From positions 62,001 to 126,000 of the forward strand of contig NZ_JASNRA010000017.1 in NCBI RefSeq assembly GCF_030411955.1: DNA of 64,000 nucleotides. The letters run 5' to 3'. The notes below the pieces were generated by a model. It saw only the letters and a list, made by a program, of their open reading frames with translations. It did not search any database and was not told where the DNA came from. Source of the DNA: Massilia sp. YIM B02443 (GTDB lineage Bacteria; Pseudomonadota; Gammaproteobacteria; Burkholderiales; Burkholderiaceae_D). The translations under genes were made by a program, and so were the position numbers. Below, one piece after another: positions 29,118-38,199 of this stretch; the stretch's first letter is position 1; each line of letters begins with the position of its first letter.

Positions 29118-32100
29118 ATGATGACAACCTTACCTGTTCGTCCGCGCATGCTTGCGTTGGCACTGCTGCTTGGCGCAGCCGCTGCCGGCGTCGCCGTTGA
29201 CACGCATGCTGCACCCACGCCTTCGGTGTCCGCCTACCAGGCCATGCCGGTCGACCCGCGCGCGATCGTCGTGCGTGCCACCGGCAACGGCAGCAGCGAC
29301 GATACCGCCGCGATCCAGGCCGCGCTCGATTCCGCCGCCAACAAGGGCCAGGGCGGCGTGGTATTCCTGCCGTCGGGACGCTATCGCATCACGCGCTCGC
29401 TCCTGATCCCGCTGGCGGTGCGCCTGTACGGCGTCGGGCCGACCCGTCCCGTGCTGGTGCTGGCCGAGAACACGCCCGGCTTCCAGAAGGGCGTCGCCAA
29501 CATGGTGATCTTCACCGGCGGCGACCAGTACACGGTGGGCAAGGTGCCGATGCCGGTGCCGAGCGCGGTGCCGTTCAGTGCCGAAGAAGGCAAGGCGGTG
29601 CGCAACGCGAACTCCTCGACCTTCTATTCGGCGCTGTCGAACGTCGACTTCGAGATCAAGGACGGCAACCCGGCCGCCGCCGCGGTGCGCATGCACACCG
29701 CCCAGCACTCGAACCTGAGCCACATCGATTTTCATCTCGGCTCGGGCCTGGCCGGCGTCTACCAGGTCGGCAACGTCGCCTACAACCTGCGCTTCTACGG
29801 CGGCCGCTACGGCATCCTGAGCGAGAAGACCTCGCCCGCCTGGCAGTTCACGCTGATGGATTCGAGCTTCGAAGGCCAGCGCGACGCGGCGATCCGCGAG
29901 CACGAGGCCAGCCTTACCATGATCAATACCGAGATCAAGGATACGCCGGTGGGCGTCGAGATCAACCGCGGCTACGGCGACTGGTTGTGGGGCAAGGACG
30001 TGCGCTTCGAGAACGTCAGCAAGGCCGCGCTCATCGTCAGCAACGAGGACAACGTCTATACCCAGGTCGGCATGGAAAACGCCATCGCGCGCAACGTGCC
30101 GACTTTTGTCCGCTTCCGCGACAGCGGCAAGACCATCGCCGGCAAGGGCCGCGACTACCGCGTGAATGAATTCAACTACGGCCTGTTCGTCAAGCAGATG
30201 GGCGAGATGGGCACGTTCGGCACCAACTACAAGACGGGCGCCATTCCCGCCAACGCCGCGCCGACGCGCGCATTGCGCCCGCTGCCATCGTCGAAGGACT
30301 GGGCCAATGTGCTCGACTATGGCGCCAGGGGCGACGGCCAGACCGACGACACCGCCGCGCTGCAGAAGGCAATCGACAGCAACCGCACCGTCTACCTGCC
30401 GCTCGGCTTCTACGTGGTCAACGACACCATCCGCATGCGGCCCGATACCGTCATCGTCGCCCTGCATCCGGGCCTGACCCAGCTGGTGATCCCGAACGGC
30501 TCGCCCAAGTTCCAGGGTGTGGATGCGCCCAAGGCGCTGCTGGAAAGCGCGCGCGGCGGCGACGGCATCGTGTCCGGCATTGGCCTGGCCACCGGTGAAG
30601 TCAACAACCGCGCCGTCGCCCTGCTGTGGCGCGCCGGCGAGCAGTCGCTGGTGGACGACGTGCGCATCCAGGGCGGCCACGGCACCCGCCTGTACGACGG
30701 CAGCCGCGCCGACCCGTACAAGAAGGATGCCAAATTCGACACCACCGCGCACTGGGACCGCCAGTACCCGAGCGTATGGGTGACGGACGGCGGCGGCGGC
30801 ACCTTCTCCGGCATCTGGTCGCCCAGCGGCTACGCACAGGCGGGCTTCTACGTGACCAATACCAAGACCCCGGGCAAGGTCTACGAACTGTCGGCCGAGC
30901 ACCATATCCGCGCCGAGATCGTGCTCGACAACGTGGAGAACTGGGAATTCCTGGCGCCGCAGACCGAAGAGGAAATCCGCGACGGTGCCGATGCAGTGTC
31001 GCTCGAGATCCGCAACTCGAAGAACCTGCTGTTCGCGAACTACCACGCCTACCGCGTGACGCGATCGTACAAGCCGATGCCGGCCGCCGTCTTGATCACG
31101 AACTCGAGCGACATTCGCTTTCGCAACGTGCACGTGAACGCGGAGAGCGGCTACGCCACCTGCGACGACGCCGGCTGCACCACCTATCTGCGCGCCAGCA
31201 AGTACGCCTACGAGAACGCGATCCGCGACGTCACCAACAAGCTCGACGTGCGCGAGCGCGAATTCGCGATGTTCGACTACAGCGGCAAGCAGCGCACGGC
31301 ACCTGGCGCGCAGGGCAAGGTCGAGAAACTGGAAGGCGGCTTCTATGCGATCGCCGGCGGCGCGGTCGATGCCAAAGGCAAGCTGTACTTCGTCGACCGC
31401 TACTGGAAGCGCATCTTCAGCTACAGCAAGAGCCAGGGCCTGAGCGTGGTGCGCGACGCGCCGCTCGATCCGGTCAACCTGGCGATCGACAACAGCGGCA
31501 ACGTGATGGTGTTGTCGTCGTACGGTCCGCAGGCCAGCGTGTACGCGTTCAAGCCGGACATGCCGGGGCTTGATCTCACCATGATCAAGCCGACGCCGGT
31601 TGCTGCGCGCAATGGTGCACGCGTGGCGGTGCCGGTCAACTTCTGGCAGAACGGCGAATTCAAGGACCAGCTCAACTTCGACACCTACGAGTTCACCACG
31701 CTGGCCGAGATGTTCGCGCGCGACGTCGCGCTGCCGAAGGCGAACGAATACGTGTCGCCCGACGGCAGCCTGGTGCTGCCAGCCTACCGCGTGCTGCGCC
31801 AGGGCGGGCCGGACCACCTGGGCTGGCGCTGGGCCGATTCGCTGCAGGCGCACGGCTTCGTGACCGCACCGGTGGGACAGCGCGTGGTGTTTACCAACGG
31901 CTCCGAGAACCGCACCTTCAGCGGCGTGGTGAACCAGGGCGGCGGCCTCACCGACCTGAAGCAGGTGGCGAATCGCGGCGGCGAGAGCGCGGCGCTGGGA
32001 CCGGACGGCAACGTGTACGTCGCCAACGGCCAGGTCTTCATCTATGGCCAGGACGGCAAGCAGAAGGGCCGCATCGACGTGCCGGAGCGTCCGCTGCAGC

Positions 32101-32180
32101 TGATCTTCGGCGGCGCCGATAAACGCACGCTGTACATCCTGACGCATCACTCGCTGTACGCGACCCAGGTCGGACGATGA
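29118..32180 (+). CDS. Exported double beta-helix (pectate-lyase-3/GH55-like) protein with SMP-30-like tail
   Basis: The product is 1020 aa with a signal peptide ending near THAAPT. Two right-handed beta-helix modules each start with the pectate-lyase-3 pattern: about residue 52 (ATGNGSSDDTAAIQAALD) and about residue 395 (VLDYGARGDGQTDDTAALQ). This tandem form recalls GH55 beta-1,3-glucanases. From about residue 735 the sequence changes to beta-propeller-like blades (GGAVDAKGKLYFVDRYW, AIDNSGNVMVLSSYG, LGPDGNVYVANGQVFIYG). It closes with an SMP-30/gluconolactonase-like end (GRIDVPERPLQLIFGGADKRTLYIL). In a gluconate operon this suggests cleavage of an oxidised glucan and opening of its lactone. 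The activity is inferred. Its stop overlaps the esterase start. Confidence 0.8.
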   Translation: MMTTLPVRPRMLALALLLGAAAAGVAVDTHAAPTPSVSAYQAMPVDPRAIVVRATGNGSSDDTAAIQAALDSAANKGQGGVVFLPSGRYRITRSLLIPLAVRLYGVGPTRPVLVLAENTPGFQKGVANMVIFTGGDQYTVGKVPMPVPSAVPFSAEEGKAVRNANSSTFYSALSNVDFEIKDGNPAAAAVRMHTAQHSNLSHIDFHLGSGLAGVYQVGNVAYNLRFYGGRYGILSEKTSPAWQFTLMDSSFEGQRDAAIREHEASLTMINTEIKDTPVGVEINRGYGDWLWGKDVRFENVSKAALIVSNEDNVYTQVGMENAIARNVPTFVRFRDSGKTIAGKGRDYRVNEFNYGLFVKQMGEMGTFGTNYKTGAIPANAAPTRALRPLPSSKDWANVLDYGARGDGQTDDTAALQKAIDSNRTVYLPLGFYVVNDTIRMRPDTVIVALHPGLTQLVIPNGSPKFQGVDAPKALLESARGGDGIVSGIGLATGEVNNRAVALLWRAGEQSLVDDVRIQGGHGTRLYDGSRADPYKKDAKFDTTAHWDRQYPSVWVTDGGGGTFSGIWSPSGYAQAGFYVTNTKTPGKVYELSAEHHIRAEIVLDNVENWEFLAPQTEEEIRDGADAVSLEIRNSKNLLFANYHAYRVTRSYKPMPAAVLITNSSDIRFRNVHVNAESGYATCDDAGCTTYLRASKYAYENAIRDVTNKLDVREREFAMFDYSGKQRTAPGAQGKVEKLEGGFYAIAGGAVDAKGKLYFVDRYWKRIFSYSKSQGLSVVRDAPLDPVNLAIDNSGNVMVLSSYGPQASVYAFKPDMPGLDLTMIKPTPVAARNGARVAVPVNFWQNGEFKDQLNFDTYEFTTLAEMFARDVALPKANEYVSPDGSLVLPAYRVLRQGGPDHLGWRWADSLQAHGFVTAPVGQRVVFTNGSENRTFSGVVNQGGGLTDLKQVANRGGESAALGPDGNVYVANGQVFIYGQDGKQKGRIDVPERPLQLIFGGADKRTLYILTHHSLYATQVGR

Positions 32181-33070
32181 AGCGCTTCGCCATCGCCGTC
32201 GGCGCCCTGCTGCTCGGCGCTGGCGCCCTTGCCCAGCAGCCGCCGGCGCCGCAGCAGGTGCGCCTGTGGCCGGACGGCGCGCCCGGATCGGAACGCCGTC
32301 ATGGCGAACCCGAGAACGTGCGCGACGTCTACATCAGCAACGTGCACGATCCGTCACTGACCGTGCTGCGCGCCGACCCGCGCCACGCCAACGGCGCCGC
32401 CGTGGTCGTGGCGCCGGGCGGCGGCCACCGCATGCTGGTGTTCCAGAACGAAGGCGTGGTGGCGGCCAAGGCGCTGAACCGGATCGGCGTCACCGCCTTC
32501 GTGCTGAAGTACCGGCTGGCGCGCGATGGCGACGCGGGCTACACGATCGAAGGCCACGCCGCCGCCGACCTGCGGCGCGCGCTGCGCTGGGTGCGCGCGC
32601 ATGCGCGGGAGTATGGCGTCGATCCGCAGCGGCTGGGCGCGATGGGCTTTTCGGCCGGCGGCGAGCTGGTGACGCTGGTCGCCGATCATCCGCAGCCCGT
32701 TGCCGGGGCCAGGCGCGATGCAATCGATGGCTTCGACGCCCGTCCCGACTTCCAGGTGCTGGTTTATCCCGGCCCCGGGGGCATGCCGGCGACAAATGCG
32801 AAAGACGCGCCGCCGGCCTTCCTGGTGGCCGGCTCGCGCGACGAATGCTGCATGCCGCCGACGCTGGCGCTGTACCAGCAGCTGGTCGCCGCCGGCGTGT
32901 CGGCCGAGCTGCACCTGTATGCCGATACCGATCACGCGTTCAATATGGGCCAGCGCGGCGAGCGCGTCTCGCTGCAGCACTGGCCCGATCGCCTGGCCGA
33001 CTGGCTGGCCGACGGCGGCTGGCTGGTGCCGCACAACGGGCGCAAGCCCGAAGGCGTGCCCGCGCCATGA
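32177..33070 (+). CDS. Exported alpha/beta hydrolase, acetyl-xylan-esterase-like
   Basis: This 297-aa protein has a signal peptide ending near GALAQQ. The alpha/beta-hydrolase oxyanion motif is VVVAPGGGHRMLVFQNEG and the nucleophile elbow is GFSAGG. The acid/His part has LVAGSRDECCMPPTLALYQQL and YADTDHAFNMG. The pattern is that of BD-FAE/acetyl-xylan-esterase-type enzymes that deacylate polysaccharides. The ATG overlaps the beta-helix gene stop, so the two are made together. It probably removes acyl groups from the oligosaccharide handled by this operon. Confidence 0.85.
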   Translation: MKRFAIAVGALLLGAGALAQQPPAPQQVRLWPDGAPGSERRHGEPENVRDVYISNVHDPSLTVLRADPRHANGAAVVVAPGGGHRMLVFQNEGVVAAKALNRIGVTAFVLKYRLARDGDAGYTIEGHAAADLRRALRWVRAHAREYGVDPQRLGAMGFSAGGELVTLVADHPQPVAGARRDAIDGFDARPDFQVLVYPGPGGMPATNAKDAPPAFLVAGSRDECCMPPTLALYQQLVAAGVSAELHLYADTDHAFNMGQRGERVSLQHWPDRLADWLADGGWLVPHNGRKPEGVPAP

Positions 33071-33093
33071 GAATGACTACCAAGGAGACACGA

Positions 33094-33882
33094 TTGAAGA
33101 ATCGACGTTTGACGCGGATGACCCGCACACTGGCGGCCGGCCTGGCGCTGGCAACGCTCGGCATGCCCGACGCCCTGGCCGACAACCAGTTCAAGCTGCT
33201 GGTGCTGGCGATCCCGAACAAGTACCACTACGAGTACATCCCGATTGCGCGCGACAGCCTGGAACGGCTGGCCAAGCTGCACGCGTTCGAGCTGGTATGG
33301 ACCAACAAGACCCAGGTGTTCGAGGGCGACCTGCGCCAGTATGCGGCGGTGATGTTCCTGAATACGCCGGGCGAAGAACTCAATCCGGCGCAGCGCGCGA
33401 AGTTTGAAGAGTACATGCGCGCTGGCGGCAATGCGATCGTGGTGCACCGGGCCGCAATCACGCCGGCTGACAATTGGCCGTGGTACGAGAAGCTGGTGGG
33501 GCGCCGCGTGGGCGTGCACCCGATGCTGCAGACCGGCGTGGTCACCACCGTCGACAAGGGCTTCCCTGCCACCTACGGCCTGCCCGAGCGCTGGATCTGG
33601 AGCGACGAGTTCTACGTCACCACCAATCCGTACAACGTGAAGATCAACCCGGTGCTGAACGTGGACGAATCGAGCTACGACCCGCGCAAGATCTGGCCGG
33701 GACAGGTGTCGGAGCCGATGGGCAAGGACCATCCGATCGCGTGGCATCACCGGCACGAGCAGGGGCGTGTATTCGTGACCACGCTCGGGCATAACGGCGA
33801 GATGTACCGGGATCCGCAGTATGTCGGGCACCTGATGGGCGGGATCTACTGGACGGCGACGGGGTTGGGGCAGCGGCGCTAA
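33094..33882 (+). CDS. Exported ThuA-domain protein
   Basis: This 262-aa protein has the ThuA/trehalose-utilisation fold, a glutamine-amidotransferase-like domain. Visible patterns are AAVMFLNTPGEELNPAQRAKFEEYMRAGGNAIVVHRAA and, near the end, HHRHEQGRVFVTTLGHNGEMY. The only good ribosome site, AAGGAG (33082-33087), points to a TTG start at 33094; the in-frame ATGs at 33067 and 33073 lie upstream of it. With this start the signal peptide runs from LKNRRLTRM to GMPDALA. ThuA proteins occur with sugar-oxidising genes, and some act on 3-keto sugars. The role here is open. It is the last gene of the operon. Confidence 0.85.
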   Translation: MKNRRLTRMTRTLAAGLALATLGMPDALADNQFKLLVLAIPNKYHYEYIPIARDSLERLAKLHAFELVWTNKTQVFEGDLRQYAAVMFLNTPGEELNPAQRAKFEEYMRAGGNAIVVHRAAITPADNWPWYEKLVGRRVGVHPMLQTGVVTTVDKGFPATYGLPERWIWSDEFYVTTNPYNVKINPVLNVDESSYDPRKIWPGQVSEPMGKDHPIAWHHRHEQGRVFVTTLGHNGEMYRDPQYVGHLMGGIYWTATGLGQRR

Positions 33883-33953
33883 CACGTCGCTTTACCACGC
33901 ATCCCATGCAATTTGTCCGCGCCTCATGCAATCGGCCTGCGCCCTTCGCACAT

Positions 33954-34054
33954 CGTCCCCGTGAAGGCGGGGACCCAAGTTTGCGTGCGCACTGATTACT
34001 TTGAACGCAGTGGCAGCGCAACGGACTTGGGTTCCCGCCTTCGCGGGAACGACG
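33954..34054. repeat. REP-like inverted pair (family 2)
   Basis: The left arm is 33954-33980 and the right arm 34025-34054, imperfect reverse complements around GAAGGCGGG. Each arm can also fold alone (GTTCCCGCCTTCGCGGGAAC in the right arm). It sits in the 229-bp gap between two converging genes and probably serves as a bidirectional stop as well as a repeat. Confidence 0.7.
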
Positions 34055-34111
34055 TGCTAGCGATATCGACCGAGCATGAGATGTATGGCCCGCATCCAGC
34101 CACTTCCCTGC

Positions 34112-35563
34112 TCAAATGATCCGCTTGAGGCGCCGCCAGCCCAGCACCAAGCCGCTGGCGGTCAGCAGCGCCCCCAGCACGCACAGCGTGATCACGACCA
34201 CGTCCCACATCGGCCGCGCGCGCAGGACAGCGAAGTCGAACCGGTGCAGCCCGTTGAACAGCCAGCGGTCCCAGCGCGTATCGCGGTCGACGAACCCCAC
34301 CAGCTGCCCCTGGCGCGGATCGACGTAGAACACCGGCGCCGCGGGCAGGTCGAAGCGCGCCCGCAGCACCGGAAAGGCCGCCTGGCGATGATGGCTGTAA
34401 TAGTAATCGTCGGCCGCGTGCAGCATCTCCAGCTCCAGCTGCGCGCCCGGCCTGAGCGCCTGCAGCGCGTGCTCGAGCGCCGCCTGCGGCAGCAGCTCGA
34501 CCGACGCGCCATCGCGCCCGTCGAACAAGGCACGCCCGCCCCGCCCCAGCGCGGACAGATACAGCGTGCCGTCGACGCGCCGCCATTCCAGCTCCAGCAC
34601 GCCCGGATGGCGGCGCAGGATCGCCGCCGCGTCGATCGCCAGGTCGGAAGATTCCAGCGCCCCGCCGGCGAATGCCAGCCGGTCCTGCGCCGACGGCCCC
34701 GGCGCCGATGGAAACCCGAACGGTCCCACCGACAGCCAGCCACTGAACAGCCAGGTGATCGCCAGCGTTCCTACGCCGAGCCCCAGCCAGTGATGCCAGG
34801 CCTGCCAGCCTTTATAGGGCGACATGCGCCCGCCCGCATAGCGGCGCCGCAGGCGCAGGCGTTGGACGCCCAGCACCATGCCCGACAGCGCCAGCAGCAG
34901 CGCCGTGCCGGAGGTCCACATCACCACCTGGCGCCACGCCTCGCCGTGCTTGCGCAGCGGCGTCAGGTACACCCAGTGCACCACCGAGCCGACCCAGTTC
35001 CAGGCGCGCTCGCTGCGCGTGGTGTCGCGCACCAGCTCCCCGGTGCGGCCGGACACGTACAGCACGCTGCCGGCGGCATCGTCCGCCGTCACCCGGTACA
35101 GCGGCCGGTGCGCGCTGACACGTCCAAAAGTCCACTGGTCCAGGTCGATCACGTCGGCCGCGAACCACTGCGCGCCCGGCGCGGCGGCGAGCGCGCTGGC
35201 GTTGACGACTTCTCCGGTAACGTCGAGCGGCGCACCGCTGTCGGCCCACACCGAATGGTGCACGCGCTCGCGCTCGCGCTCATGCTGAAAATGCCAGGCC
35301 GGCCTCCCCGCGACGGTGTTCAGGCGCACCGCGTCCGGCAAGCCCGTGACCCCGGTCGCGGCCCATGCTGCGGCGGCATCGACCGCCACGTGCTGCGCGT
35401 CGAGCGGCGCCAGCCAGGCCATGCGTTCCTGTTCGGTAAGCTCGGGATACGGCACGTACATCATCACGATGCCGGAGCCGAACCACAGCAGCACCAGCAG
35501 GCCGATGCCGATCCCGGACCAGCGGTGCAGCAGGTGCAGCCAGCGCTTGAGCGATCCCGTCAT
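34112..35563 (-). CDS. PepSY-associated membrane protein
   Basis: This 483-aa inner-membrane protein starts with KRWLHLLHRWSGIGIGLLVLLWFGSGIVMMYV, a typical PepSY_TM first helix with paired histidines. Further helices lie near WRQVVMWTSGTALLLALSG, WHHWLGLGVGTLAITWLFSGWLS and MWDVVVITLCVLGALL. Large periplasmic PepSY segments lie between them. Such proteins accompany siderophore receptors and some reduce iron-siderophores at the inner membrane. Its start lies 4 bp after the stop of the upstream receptor gene, so both share the cobalamin-riboswitch leader. Confidence 0.88.
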   Translation of the reverse strand: MTGSLKRWLHLLHRWSGIGIGLLVLLWFGSGIVMMYVPYPELTEQERMAWLAPLDAQHVAVDAAAAWAATGVTGLPDAVRLNTVAGRPAWHFQHERERERVHHSVWADSGAPLDVTGEVVNASALAAAPGAQWFAADVIDLDQWTFGRVSAHRPLYRVTADDAAGSVLYVSGRTGELVRDTTRSERAWNWVGSVVHWVYLTPLRKHGEAWRQVVMWTSGTALLLALSGMVLGVQRLRLRRRYAGGRMSPYKGWQAWHHWLGLGVGTLAITWLFSGWLSVGPFGFPSAPGPSAQDRLAFAGGALESSDLAIDAAAILRRHPGVLELEWRRVDGTLYLSALGRGGRALFDGRDGASVELLPQAALEHALQALRPGAQLELEMLHAADDYYYSHHRQAAFPVLRARFDLPAAPVFYVDPRQGQLVGFVDRDTRWDRWLFNGLHRFDFAVLRARPMWDVVVITLCVLGALLTASGLVLGWRRLKRII

Positions 35564-35567
35564 CGGC

Positions 35568-37676
35568 TCAATAACGCCAGTGGACGGTCAGCTCGGCGTT
35601 GCGGCGGTCGCCCAGCAGGTATTGGGTCGAACCATATGACGTGGTCGCATACAGCTTGTCGCTCAGGTTGCGCAGGTTGAGCTGCAGTTGGACGTTGCGG
35701 CTCAAGCTCCAGCCGAGCGAGGCGTCGAGCGTGGTGTAGGCCGGCAGCGTCTGCGTGTTGGCGTTGCTGATGAAGCGCTCGCCCACGTGGCGCAGGCCGG
35801 CGCTGGCACGCCATGCGTCGGCGCGGTAGTTGAGCCACAGGTTGGCCGAGGTCTTCGGCACGTCGGCCGGGCGGTTGCCGGCGCGCGAGACGCCGCCCGC
35901 CTCCAGCAGCGCGTCGAATTCGGCATCGGTGTAGACGGCATTCGCGTCCACGCGCCAGCCTGGCGCCAGAGCCGCGCTGGCGGTGAACTCCACGCCGCGC
36001 GAACTCTGCGAGCCGCCCTGGATCGACAGCGCGGCGTTGTTCGGGTCGCGCGTGATGATGTCGTCCTTCTTGATGTCGTAGACCGCGGCGGTCCATTCGG
36101 CGCGGCCGCCCGCCAGCATCTGCTTGACGCCCGCCTCGACCTGGCGCGCGTCGCTCAGCCTGAAGCGGCTGTTGGCCAGGTTCAGCGACAGGATGCTGGT
36201 GACCGGATCGCTGCCGGTGCTGAACTGGCCGTACAGCGAAGTATCGGGCGCCAGCTTCCAGGTCGCGCCCAGGCGCACCGAGTTCGAACGCAGCGTCGCG
36301 TCAAAACTGCCGCTGGCGGCCAGCAGGTTGGCACGGTCGACCTTGTAGCGGTCGTGGCGCGCACCTAGCAGCAGCACCAGGCGCTGGTTCACGCGGTAAG
36401 CGTCTTCGAGGTAGAAGGCGTGGGTCAGCGTGTCGGTGGCGAAGTTGGGCCGCAGCGGGTCTGGCGTATCCCAAAAACTGCCGGGATCGAAGCCGGTCGG
36501 CGCCACGCTCGACGCGCCGCCGTACGGCGAATTATTGGTGTGCTTGAAGTTGACGGTCGAGACTTCCCAGCCCGCCACCACCCGATTCGAGCCGCTGCTG
36601 AAACGCGCTTCCAGCCGGTTCGCGGTCTGCTCCTGGTCGTGGCGGATGCCGATGTAGTCGCTGCGCTCGACCATGTCGGCCAGCGGATCGTAGCTGTACG
36701 ACTCGATGTTGCGCCAATCGCGGCGCGCCTTGAAGTAGGCCAGCTCGTTGCTGATCTCTAGGCCTGGCGCGACTTGCCAGTTCAGGCGCGCCACCGCCTT
36801 GTCGTCGACGTAGCGCAGCATCGCGTCGCCGGCGTTGTAGTTCTGGTCGCGCAGGTGGCCCGCCAGGCGGCCGCCGACCAGCGGCGTGCCGAAGTAGCGG
36901 CGCGGTTCCTGCTCGGCGTGGTCGAGCTGGGCGTACAGCGTGACGCCCGGCGCCAGGGTGGTGCTCATGCTGGAGAGGATTTTGCCGTGACGCGATTCGC
37001 CGCGGTCGATGAAGCCGTCGCTGCGGCCGGCGTAGGCGTCGACGCGGAACGCGCCCGCCTCGCCCAGCGCACCGGTGGCGCCGATGCCGGCGCGCAGCGA
37101 CTCGCTGCTGCCGGCGCCGAGCAGGACTTCGACCGAGGCTTCGCGCCTGGGGAGTTTACGCACGGCGTTGATGATGGCGCCGGTAGTGCCGCTGCCGTGG
37201 ACCACCGAGCCGGGGCCGCGCAGCACTTCGATGCGCTCGTAGCCCCACGGATCGGCCGGGGTGGTGGCGGTGCCGGAGCCGACCAGCAGGCGCTGGCCGT
37301 TCTCCAGCAGGCCGATCGAGCTGTTGCCGCTGAAGCCGCGCGCCGAATAGCTGATGCCGTTGCCGGGCGAGCTGCTGTCGGTCAGGCCCGTGGTGCGGGT
37401 GACGGCGTCCTTGATCTGCAGGTCGCCGCGCGCCTCGATGGTGGCGGCGTTCAGCGTCTCGGCGCTGGCCGGCAGGTCGAGAGCGCTCATCGCGAGGCGG
37501 CTGCCGCTGGCGTGCGGGCGGTCGAGCGACAGGCCGTCGTCGGCGACTGTGCCGCGTACGGTGACAGTAGGCAGCGGCTGATCGGCGAAGGCGTGGGCTT
37601 GGGCGGCGACCGACAGGCTGGCCTGAACAAGGACGATACGCGCCAGGTGGGCGCGGGAAAGCTTGGGCGTGTTCAT
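35568..37676 (-). CDS. TonB-dependent siderophore-type receptor, riboswitch-controlled
   Basis: This 702-aa receptor is of the FhuA/FpvA type. The signal peptide ends near AAQAHA and the TonB box is PTVTVRG. The plug has ISYSARGFSGNSSIGLLENGQRLL and YERIEVLRGPGSVVHGSGTTGAIINAV. It ends in LTVHWRY, the barrel's terminal aromatic strand. The ATG at 37676 follows GGAAG; longer frames run into the leader RNA. A cobalamin riboswitch lies upstream on the same strand. It could therefore import a corrinoid or a cobalt/iron chelate rather than a simple ferric siderophore. Confidence 0.9.
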   Translation of the reverse strand: MNTPKLSRAHLARIVLVQASLSVAAQAHAFADQPLPTVTVRGTVADDGLSLDRPHASGSRLAMSALDLPASAETLNAATIEARGDLQIKDAVTRTTGLTDSSSPGNGISYSARGFSGNSSIGLLENGQRLLVGSGTATTPADPWGYERIEVLRGPGSVVHGSGTTGAIINAVRKLPRREASVEVLLGAGSSESLRAGIGATGALGEAGAFRVDAYAGRSDGFIDRGESRHGKILSSMSTTLAPGVTLYAQLDHAEQEPRRYFGTPLVGGRLAGHLRDQNYNAGDAMLRYVDDKAVARLNWQVAPGLEISNELAYFKARRDWRNIESYSYDPLADMVERSDYIGIRHDQEQTANRLEARFSSGSNRVVAGWEVSTVNFKHTNNSPYGGASSVAPTGFDPGSFWDTPDPLRPNFATDTLTHAFYLEDAYRVNQRLVLLLGARHDRYKVDRANLLAASGSFDATLRSNSVRLGATWKLAPDTSLYGQFSTGSDPVTSILSLNLANSRFRLSDARQVEAGVKQMLAGGRAEWTAAVYDIKKDDIITRDPNNAALSIQGGSQSSRGVEFTASAALAPGWRVDANAVYTDAEFDALLEAGGVSRAGNRPADVPKTSANLWLNYRADAWRASAGLRHVGERFISNANTQTLPAYTTLDASLGWSLSRNVQLQLNLRNLSDKLYATTSYGSTQYLLGDRRNAELTVHWRY

Positions 37677-37903
37677 GTGAACGACTTCCATCAATGCGCG
37701 GGAATGCGCGTGAAAACACGGCGGCCGCGATCGCTCCATGATTGCCTGGCGCGCGCGTGCGCAGTACCGGCGTGCGCAAGCATCGCCGGAACCACGGCAA
37801 GCAGGCGACAACCAGGCGACCGCGATGCAGTCACAGGAAACAGGGAACGACGAACCACCAACCGGCACGTCCACACCCCGGGACATGCGCAATGCTTCGT
37901 GAA

Positions 37904-38086
37904 GGCCGGTCTTCTGGCTTGCCGTCATCCTTCCCTGGTCATGCCTTCCCGTGCAGGGCACAGTGGCGTTGGACCAGGGTCGTCAGGCTTACAGCAGCGG
38001 GGGCTGCGCCGGACTGGCGCGCGATGGCTATCGCGCACGTCACCGGCTTCCCGTTTCACCCTCCGGCAGACGAGCAGGAGGGCACC
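37904..38086 (-). promoter_or_regulatory. Cobalamin (B12) riboswitch
   Basis: Read on the minus strand, the conserved elements occur in the right order: GGTGCCC at the 5' end, GGGTGAAACGGGAAGCCGGTG-type P3-P4 segment, GGCGCAGCCCCCGCTGCTGT, CCACTGTG, GGGAAGGC and the closing AAGCCAGAAGACCGGCC. This is the classical adenosylcobalamin aptamer. About 225 nt of leader separate it from the receptor ATG; I could not identify the expression platform with confidence. Confidence 0.94.
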
Positions 38087-38104
38087 ATTCACTTTGTGTG
38101 CGGG

Positions 38105-38133
38105 ATTCTAAGTCAGGAATACCTGATTGTCAC
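38105..38133 (-). promoter_or_regulatory. Promoter of the riboswitch-receptor operon
   Basis: On the minus strand a -35 GTGACA (38128-38133), a 17-bp spacer and a -10 TAGAAT (38105-38110) sit just upstream of the aptamer. The spacer holds a small inverted repeat TCAGG-AATA-CCTGA (38113-38126), which could be an additional operator. Confidence 0.65.
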
Positions 38134-38199
38134 CGCATTATTGTCAGCTCGAACAAGGAAACTGCCGGCGCACGAACAAGATAATCGGCAGGCAGTGCT

